Source: Vesta saturnalis (Eukaryota; Arthropoda; Insecta; Coleoptera; Lampyridae). Taken from it: 64,000 nt of DNA. The first letter of the stretch is position 1. Each line of letters begins with the position of its first letter. This document shows, one piece after another, positions 56,620 through 64,000 of the stretch. The notes under the pieces were generated by a model that was given only the letters and a program-made list of their open reading frames with translations, had not been told where the DNA came from and searched no databases. Made by a program: the position numbers and the translations under genes. The stretch is taken from NCBI GenBank assembly GCA_036346205.1, contig JARFJB010001965.1:3331001-3395000 (forward strand), in the 5' to 3' direction.

Positions 56620-56877
56620 AGAAGCTGGCTGAAACTGTATATTTTACATATTTTTTCAATTCTAAACAACTTTTTAAAATGACATTTTTGTGTATTTTGA
56701 AAAATAAGAGTACTTTACTCTTGACCCGCATTCACGTTTTCGTATCTCCCTCGTACAAGAATTGAGATATTCCAATTTTTGCAAGTTAATTGTAGGTTTG
56801 CGACCAAGAATAAAATTTTCTGAGGAATGAACAATAAAAATGTATTCCATTTGTGTCCAACTTTATGCCGGTCACTG
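56620..56877 (-). repeat. Right TIR of the Tc1/mariner-like element
   Basis: Inverted partner of 52256-52500, with scattered substitutions and a few short indels. Confidence 0.8.
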
Positions 56878-56879
56878 TA

Positions 56880-57680
56880 TTACTAATGTTTCCAGAAACT
56901 ACTCGAGGGAAAGGTCCCCCAAATTTAACCGATAAAATTGAGATTAACGCATTTTGGACCTTTTGTACTTATCCGGATACCACAGAAGCAGTCGCCTAAA
57001 CCTTAAACATATCTGGGATAGAAGTGGTTGCGGAAAAGAATGGTTTTGGCTTACAATATCAAAAGAACGCTTTACTTTCCTTATCAGATGTATACGATTT
57101 GAAGAGGTCGATACTAGGGAATAGCGACAGCTGACAGACAAATAAGCACCAATACGTCAAGTATTCGACAAATTTGTAGAAAATTTTAAACGTTCCTATA
57201 CCGTAAGTGAATACTGTACAATTGACGAAAAATTGTAGGCCTTTAGGGGCAGGTGCAGCTTTAGGCAATATATCCCAAGCAAACCTTATCAGTACGGGTA
57301 GAAAGTGTTTGCTTTAGTTGATTGAAAAACGTGGCACACGTTAAATTGCGAAGTATACACTGGAAAACAACCTGCAGGTCCCTACAATCTCAAAACTGAT
57401 CCATCAAGCGTTGTCGAGAGATTAGTATGTCCTATATTAGGCACAGGAAGAAATATTACCTTTGACAACTGGTTTACTTCTTATCAGTTAATAAGTAAAC
57501 TACTCAAGGAACATAGACTGACATGTGTGGGTACAGTTTGAAAGGATTGATGGGAGTTATCTTCAGAATTCGTTCAAATAAAAGAGTGGCGAATGGGAAC
57601 CAGCATATTTGGATTTCAGGAAGATATTACTACAGTGTCGTATGTTCCCAGAAAATTAAAGAATGTAATTTTGGCATCCA
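56880..57680 (+). pseudogene. Inverted partial copy of the piggyBac gene
   Basis: Plus-strand piggyBac fragment, the mirror image of 49734-52255 without the foldback-like insertion, about 90 percent alike by eye. It carries FENFKRSYTVSEYCTIDEKL, the same TAG after KP-N/-YG, the undamaged NITFDNWFTSYQLISKLLKEH that is deleted in the other copy, and FGFQEDITTVSYVPRKLKN. It ends at a sharp junction with transposon TIR sequence at 57681. Confidence 0.85.
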
Positions 57681-57816
57681 GAATTGAAATATTGCAATTT
57701 TTGCAAGTTCATTTTACGTTTGCGATCAAACAGACACTTTTATCGAGAATAAAATTTTCTGAGAAATGAACAATACAATTTTTTTCCATTTGTATCCAAC
57801 TTTATGCCGGCCACTG
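57681..57816 (-). repeat. Third, truncated TIR of the Tc1/mariner-like element
   Basis: 136 bp ending GGCCACTG followed by TA (57817-57818). Read on the minus strand it matches the first 130 bp of 52256-52500. Confidence 0.85.
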
Positions 57817-57818
57817 TA

Positions 57819-58278
57819 TAAATGTTGGTGTATTTAACAATGTTTGTCAATAAGTCGTCAAAAAATAATTTCTAGCAGTCAATGATTGATTTTCCGTTTT
57901 TTGCGTGAGGTTTTGCTCCAGGGAGGTGTATAACAATATCCTTACAGGTCTTGGCACACAATGTTTTGTCCAAGTTGCGGATCCATATTTTCCATTAAAT
58001 AAAGAAAGCCGATTTGGTTTTCGTGGTATAATTGTTATAACGTCATTAATATCTCTTTCTTGTTCCGTATCTGTGCCTGAATTCAAATGCTTCTCTAAAG
58101 TACCCTCCTCATCTTCAAATATGTCGTCTGGTAATTCTATATCAGACTTTACCTCCTCAAGTAGTTTCTGTAATCGGACTTGCTCGTTATCGTCTAGGTG
58201 TCGGTTTAGTGTTGTAGGTAGCACACTACGAAAATTCGATGAATACATTGAAAATATTCCGATTAAAATTGTTGTCAC
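57819..58278 (-). pseudogene. piggyBac transposase, N-terminal part
   Basis: Frame from the ATG at 58278: an acidic leader (PDDIFEDEEGTLEKHL; SGTDTEQERDINDV), then FNGKYGSATWTKHCVPRPVR, the G-K-D/Y-G-x-x-x-W motif that starts the conserved piggyBac core. After a frameshift, FDDLLTNIVKYTN, which normally precedes the segment read at 52255-50472. The gene is cut here by TA and transposon TIR. Together with 49240-50472 it forms one minus-strand gene. Confidence 0.75.
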
Positions 58279-59859
58279 GATAGCAAAAGATAATTACTAA
58301 AATTTATTATATAATAATTGTTATGTGAGAATGGTTTGTATTTCTTTTTGTAAGACATATTGGGTAGGATTTCAATTAAGGGGGCCAGCAAACAGATGTT
58401 TTGAAGTTGCAGGTGCAGGGTAAACTGCATTTATCGAAAGGGCAAGACAAATTGCTAAAAATGTTTATAAATGCGTTTTGAAAATAAACATGTCAGTATT
58501 ATACAAAAAATTACACCGCGGTCAAAGCATAAGTTGTTCATGGATTGAAATGTGATATTTGAAATACAGGATTTCTACGGTTGATTGCACATGTTAATTA
58601 GAAATAATGTTTCTTTTTATAATTAAAGTCAAACGCGTTCACACGAAATAGTTTTATTGCTTTTGGTTATTTGACATGGAAAATATGGGGGTGAGGAAGG
58701 AATAAAAACGGTTGTTGTGCTTAGAATAAGGGAGTTTGTGCGTTAGTAAGATTTGACATCGATTCGGTGTTTGTTTAATTAGATCTTCTTTTCTTTGTTA
58801 TTGTGTTAATCAATAAATCCGAGTATTTAAACATTTGTGCTGGTGAAAGCTTAAAAGGATAACCTACATTGATAATGTAAGTAAAAGAAAAGATTTTCCT
58901 GGTTGTGAAATTACGCAGAAAAGGTCATTCTACCTACTCATTTAAATTATTAAAACAAAACTGAACCACTGCCTTGCAAAGCTGTTGCCGTCATTGAAAT
59001 TATGCAGATACAGAGAAGCTCGCTCTTTTTTCTTTTATGTGTTCTATATTGTGGATTGACAATTATTACCTGTATTTATAGTGATAAAAACACAAACGAT
59101 CATAGGTATAAAATCAGAAAAGCTGATCCTAATGATCTATATCTATACAAACGTCTCTCTTGTTGCCGTTATATGCCTATATGTCTATATTTTTGTGTTT
59201 TGTTTTATGCCTAAGAAAAATTGAGAGAAGAGATCGCCCGTTTTATTATCTTGCATTTCTAATACCTACTAATCATGTAGGCGAATCCGTGCTTTGCAGG
59301 GCTTTATGTCAGATGTTATACTTTGTCTCACTGCGTATCTAATGTGTTGGCCTCAAATGGTTTTTCTGTGTAATCCATTATATCATTCATTGTTACTGTC
59401 CATGTGTATCATTTGTTGTGCTCGTATCCACAAATTTGTATGTGTAACGTACTTGCCCTTTTTCATTTGTGTCTACTTAAATAATCTGTAACCTGTTAAA
59501 TTTTCTGTTGTTATTTTTTTATGTAGATTGAATTTGTAATATGTATTACTAGAGTGCTTAATGTATTTGTGTGTTAAAAAAACCGCCATGATTAGTTAAA
59601 CAAAAGAGCTACATGGTCGGGATAACCCTCTTCCCTTTTTTTTTGTGATTGCTTGACGATCTTATTAAATTGTGGATACGATCACACTGTTTAGGTTTAT
59701 TGCATTTATGTGTAGTTACTTAAATCGCTTTGCATTTTATTTTGGTGATATTTAAATTTTGTAAGGTACGCCCTTTTAACTTGATTTAATGATGTCCTTT
59801 GTTTTTTTTGTGTTCTGTTTATGTCCGGTTGTCCCACACCCTGTATAATGCTTTATATG
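58279..59859. other. Upstream flank, nothing recognised
   Basis: Probably piggyBac 5' flank and then diverged LTR-like sequence from about 58930. Open frames here look like chance. Confidence 0.35.
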
Positions 59860-60607
59860 TAATTATTTACCTAAAAGCAGACAGGAATTGGTTCCAAAAG
59901 GGATCTCCTGTATGTTATTTATTACCTGTTTATTTTGCTTTAATTTGAATACCATTTGTAGACCTGATTTTATGTTTATTTGTGACTAAACTTCGTTTTA
60001 GGCAATGTTATAGATTTTGTACGCCTTTAATACCGATAGAGTAGTGTTGATACCTATTTAATCCTTTGATTGCGATTTACTTGTGTTATCTGATCTTTGT
60101 TTTTTTTCTTTGTGTGATTATTATTGGAATAAAGGGAGTTTTCTTGGTGATTCTTTTTTCTCCCGATGTAAATAGGATGACGAGCGAATCACCAGGTAGC
60201 GCAACTCGTTCATCTCAATTACCGTTTTGTTTTATTTAATTACCTTGCCACCTTATGCAACAAATTAACCTTATCCGACCCTATCTCCTGCACATTACAC
60301 AACGTAGGTTATTTGCCCCCTAGACGATCACTGTTTTTTTAATCAGGTTAGAATTTTGCAAGTTCTAGATCAGATTTGTAAATCAACTCTAATTATTTAA
60401 TCACGGCCAGTAAGGGAGATTTGAGCTATTAATTGGAGTAAGCCTAACATTAGCCAGAGTAGTATCATTCTCAGTGACATCAATTTAAGCAATTAATAAT
60501 AGCATCTTATCAGTCAAATTAAGATGCATCCTTTAGCTATTGAATTTGCATTAATGCGAACAAGCTCAAATTACACGTTTCAAGATAGGGTACGTCTGGG
60601 TTACGAC
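59860..60607 (+). repeat. LTR-like repeat, diverged copy 4
   Basis: Shares GCAACTCGTTCATCTCAATT-like, ATCAGATTTGTAAAT, GGCCAGTAAGGGAG, AGTAGTATCATTCTCAGTGAC and the final GATAGGGTACGTCTGGG words, in order, with 300-685. Its beginning is not certain. Confidence 0.5.
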
Positions 60608-61644
60608 AGTGTGCGGTCTACCGACTCATGTCGAATTTCGGTCTACCATGTTACTGGCAGTCTACATTAAGAAACTGAATGTATAATGCGATCTACCATG
60701 TTGCTAGGGTACATTAAAGCTATATTGCAAATACAACGAGGATCAAAAGAATGTATTTAACAGATACAATTAAGTTACATTTGCCAAGTTTCATATATAC
60801 ATTATATTATATACATCAGTTATACTATATTTAATCACGATAAACTTGCCTAATATCGTCTAGAAGTTTAATAAACATATCGCCCACATTTTTATTTAAA
60901 ATTTTCCAAGCCACATAATCCAATTCGGATTGGAAGTGTTGAATGGGCACTCCTCTAATTTTTTTCGTTATTTTTATTTTTGCGTCTAACCAGCTGCACT
61001 CTATTCCATGCGTATGTGCTCCCGTTTCAGGATTTACGTAGTTCTCTTGATGATTGACTGTTTGGTGTTCATATCCCAGTTGTTGCAAGCTGCGATATGC
61101 CGGTCATTCGTCGGAGTGGATCACCGATCCCATTTCAACTTCCCCCTGAACTATTGGAACCAATGTTCTGGCATCTCGTCTTGGCACATAAAAATAACGT
61201 GTTTGGTAAATAGTTCTCAAACCAAACACCTAAAGTCCATCGATACGTCATCCATGATTACGATTATTGCTAACATCTTCATCGGATTCTTCTGATTCTG
61301 CATGCAACACTCTTGCTCTACCGTATTTTCTACGTCCAGCAAAACGTGTTTCATCTATTTGCAACGAGTCATCCTGCGTTCCAACTTAACGACCATTCCT
61401 GGTCTGGAGTACTATAGAACTGCATATTTCTCGGTACATATTAAACCAATCGATCACGGTAGCATTAGAACGACCCGTAAGACTGACCACGGAATCGATT
61501 GTGAAAGTGAAAGTATGGATCATCTTTTGCATTATTTTAATGTTTTTGCAATGTCTGAGGAATGCCTCAATATAACAGCGTAGACCGCATACTACATCAG
61601 ATTAGCAGGCTGTAGATCGCTAACCCCAAGGCAGACCGCATACT
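60608..61644 (-). mobile_element. Merlin DNA transposon
   Basis: Ends AGTGTGCGGTCTACC and, inverted, AGTATGCGGTCTGCC. Encloses an IS1016-type transposase on the minus strand. GCGGTCTACC-like words recur within 120 bp of the left end. No clear 8-9 bp target duplication. Confidence 0.7.
60831..61585 (-). pseudogene. Merlin (IS1016/ISXO2-type) transposase pseudogene
   Basis: Minus strand. LQIDETRFAGRRKYGRAR (first D; 61314-61365), RYFYVPRRDARTLVPIVQGEV, VIHSDE (second D; about 61110), then the open piece 61088-60831: LGYEHQTVNHQENYVNPETG, AHTHGIECSW (catalytic E). The DDE order and the VNH-x-x-x-F/Y-V-x-P motif are diagnostic of the Merlin/ISXO2 group. Stops near 61375, 61250 and 61100 break it. 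The N-terminal zinc-finger region is not recognisable. Confidence 0.8.
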
Positions 61645-62003
61645 ACACCGGCACTAAATTCTGTTTTAAAGGTACCAATTACAGAAATACCAAACAATTT
61701 GCAAAATTAATGATTAAAACTTTGCAGAGCAAAACTGTGCGGTACGCAATATATGCAAACATAATATGGAGATAGTATGATTAAAACAACACACAAATGT
61801 TGACTAAAATACTTTCCGAAATTAAAAAAAAATGTGGTAACGATTATTCTAAGACAGCCAATTTTCACAAAACGACCAAGTATTATCTAATTCCATACGT
61901 AGAAAGCTATAAAAATACATTTACCAAAAATATTTAAAATACTGATTTAATAACTTACCAAAAATTAAAACACAAAGCGTTAAAATAAGTACCGTAACGT
62001 AAA
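61645..62003. other. Intergenic, nothing recognised
   Basis: AT-rich spacer. Confidence 0.35.
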
Positions 62004-62363
62004 CACTGGCGCCAAGTCTAACAGACCCAAATAGGGTATTTCCTTCCGATCCTATCCTGACCACACCCATCCTTAATCCCACCATGCATACATACGTAAT
62101 ATATGTATGTATGCTGGGAATCTATGATTGTGGCTGAAGGAGCTCGAAAAACTTGAGCTGCCCGCCCTCCCCCTTGGGAGGAATGAAAAATACGTGGCCT
62201 TCTCCTTTTTTTTTTAGCGTATAAACAACAAATAGTACTAAACACAGCTAACCATTAGATTAGAAAGTAAGCTGCATGAGCCCTCATGTTGGTGCCCCCC
62301 AATGCGCGTAATTACCTACAAGAACGTACGCGCGCCGGGTCTGTGAGACTTGGCGCCAGTGCT
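62004..62363. mobile_element. Small TIR element with nested dispersed repeat
   Basis: CACTGGCGCCAAGTCTAACA (62004 on) recurs inverted at the right end, one mismatch in 25. The ACTGGCGC word and the CCTTC a few bases outside the right end resemble the candidate piggyBac end at 48900, so it may be a piggyBac-type MITE. Confidence 0.45.
62030..62222 (-). repeat. Dispersed 200-bp repeat, copy B
   Basis: Inverted match to 27197-27395, with CATACATAC, CCCCTTGGGAGG and a final T-rich run. Confidence 0.65.
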
Positions 62364-62390
62364 TGAAGGTTATTTTTCTCCAAAATTAGG

Positions 62391-62712
62391 AATTTTTAAA
62401 ATTATTAATTGAATTTTTGTTTTTATGTTTAGATATCTAGAACGGTTTTTAACTAACGGTACCCATTCAAACCGTTAATAAATTTCAGTTTACACGTGGC
62501 TTAAAATAGAAACCATCTAATAGCGAGGCTAATGTTTACAAATTCAAGGGGAGATTTGAATTTGTAAACATTAGCCTCGCTATTAGATGGTTTCTATTTC
62601 AAGCCACGTGTAAACTGAAATTTATTAACGGTTTGAATGGGCACCGTTAGTTAAAAACCGTTCTAGATATCTAAACATAAAAACAAAAATTCGATTAATA
62701 ATTTTAAAAATT
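62391..62712. repeat. Palindrome with 157-bp arms and 8-bp loop
   Basis: Arms 62391-62547 and 62556-62712 are inverted copies with only about four mismatches, around the loop GGGGAGAT. If transcribed it would form a long hairpin RNA. Probably a foldback MITE. No target duplication identified. Confidence 0.95.
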
Positions 62713-64000
62713 AGTTGTGTTTGTGGTACAGCCATTTCAATTATGTGCACTTCAATTTATATGGGCAACGTTCATTACTTTTATGTAATTTGTATTTTTA
62801 AGCAAGTATCCTTATTTAGTAAACTGTTTACAATTTCATTAACATGCAAATTGATATTTTTATTTCTATTGTTCCATTATTCACTCAAGCAGTGTTATAC
62901 ACAAATAATACATTAAAGAAAGATCAGTATAAAAAACCTTTTGGTAATTCACGTTACCACGTATGTATATTTATATCATAGTAAATAAAAACTAGTTATT
63001 ACTAGATTTAACACAAAACGGTAGTGTGACCTCCAATTATTTTTTTAATAAATTTTCGTTACGCTTAAGTATATTTGATTGGCTTTGATATAATTTAAAG
63101 AAGACTGACGTCTGCAATAACACATTAAACGTTTATTGTGACATTCTCTAATATGAATGAAACTTCACCGGGTCATTGTGTAATTCTGCCGCAGCTTTAA
63201 AATTGCCAACCGTTGTACAGTCTTCATTATAAGGATGAACCCAGTACCGGCGCCTTTTGCTAGGTATTTGCAAGAGCATAAATAAATCATCTACATCGGA
63301 TCATGACAACAGGATTATTAGCTGCAAATGCAGTCCGATTTTCGTGTGCATAATTAAACCACATTTGTATCGCCGCTTATGCTCCCACAGATATGCGGCG
63401 ACCATCTGTGGCTTGCGTGTTGTTAGTCTTTGGTGTACGGCTTGACTACAGAAAGCTACCTTCGTATTGTAAAAAATGATCTCTCTACATCAAACTCCCA
63501 TCTTAAAATAACCGATATATTGCTTATGACCGAAATGCTGAGACACCTTGTATATAAAACATTATTATTTTCTAAGTCTGGCATCCTACCTTAAGAAGTA
63601 TAATTTTGAGTTGATTGCCTGTAATTTAAATTTGATAAAATGTAGGTGGTTAGTAGTGTCCCTACGTTGAGTTATGTAGATGGTATCGGATGGAAATACA
63701 ATTTAATTTTATAAACTTAAATTTATCGGTTATAACCTTTGTACACTAATAATTTAGGTCTATTATTAATACCGGAAAAAGCACCACAAGGAAAAACCTG
63801 ACTGTCGCTAATCTAAATAGTAAAATAATTCAGTTATGAATACAATGACGTAAAAATCAATCAGATTAAAGCACACATAAAATTACATAATAAATGCACT
63901 CCATTGTAACGATACAATTAATTTACATTAATTAATTTACATTAATTAATTTACATCAAATAATCCACCCTTGCTGCGCTTATCTTCTGCTTCTGCATCA
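62713..64000. other. Intergenic, nothing recognised apart from a short tandem repeat
   Basis: AT-rich. Contains three copies of the 14-mer AATTAATTTACATT at 63916-63957. No gene seen. Confidence 0.4.

Larger units (their letters stand above)
52256..56877 (+). mobile_element. Tc1/mariner-like transposon carrying a Penelope insertion
   Basis: Ends CAGTGACCGGCATAAAGTTG and its inverted copy, flanked by TA at 52254-52255 and 56878-56879. The TIRs are long, with similarity for more than 200 bp inward on both sides. The transposase gene (52924 onward) is interrupted at about 53275 by a Penelope-like element and resumes at about 55318. Beyond the TA at both sides the flanking piggyBac sequence is itself an inverted repeat. 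Confidence 0.85.

Noticed and set aside
59002..59491. Three overlapping Cys/Leu-rich plus-strand frames with signal-peptide-like starts
   Set aside because: Different frames over the same bases, no conserved domain, and they lie in sequence that grades into a diverged LTR-like repeat.

Overview
The window looks like intergenic chromosomal DNA from an arthropod, most likely an insect. It is AT-rich, full of (TA)n and (CA)n microsatellites, and packed with decayed transposable elements of kinds common in insects: Tc1/mariner relatives, PIF/Harbinger, piggyBac, Merlin, Ty3/gypsy, BEL/Pao, an errantivirus-like element, an RTE-type LINE and Penelope-like elements. I found no convincing host gene, rRNA or ordinary tRNA gene, and no bacterial feature. 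Nearly every recognisable coding region is broken by frameshifts or stops. Families were recognised by reading motifs only; no database search was run.

Layout. 1-685: end of a large LTR-like repeat. 691-3114: a DNA transposon with 282-bp inverted repeats and an unusually long D-to-E spacing. 4050-4884: mariner transposase remnant. 5200-5560: Penelope-like scrap. 6632-7683: probable non-autonomous TIR element. 8193-11287: RTE-like LINE. 12233-17016: a complete Ty3/gypsy element with both LTRs and a 5-bp target duplication. 18459-28010: a BEL/Pao retroelement split by at least three insertions (a Harbinger that itself contains a Penelope-like element, a mariner-like transposon, and small repeats). 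28470-38660: repeat-dense block with a 4,014-bp tandem duplication, minisatellite, microsatellites and probably poorly polished sequence. 38740-39960: LINE reverse transcriptase remnant. 41357-47450: errantivirus-like element on the minus strand (gag, protease, RT/RNase H, env, 1.9-kb LTR, integrase missing). 48896-58278: a piggyBac gene cut in two by a Tc1/mariner-like element that carries an inverted copy of piggyBac flank, a tandem Penelope insertion, and next to it a foldback-like element with a 14-unit satellite core. 59860-62712: another LTR-like repeat, a Merlin element, a small TIR element and a near-perfect 157-bp-arm palindrome.

The genes do not form a host pathway; the biology here is transposon nesting. 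The items most worth following are: (1) a Harbinger element whose transposase and MADF/BESS genes appear to interleave their exons on opposite strands; (2) Penelope-like elements whose 3' region carries a tRNA-like pol III promoter next to a hammerhead-like core, and whose RT coding region has grown an (AT)n tract; (3) a foldback-like element with GGCGCC-repeat ends, a 9-bp target duplication and an 88-bp satellite core, with its empty target site preserved in the inverted arm; and (4) the inverted-duplication history of the piggyBac locus.
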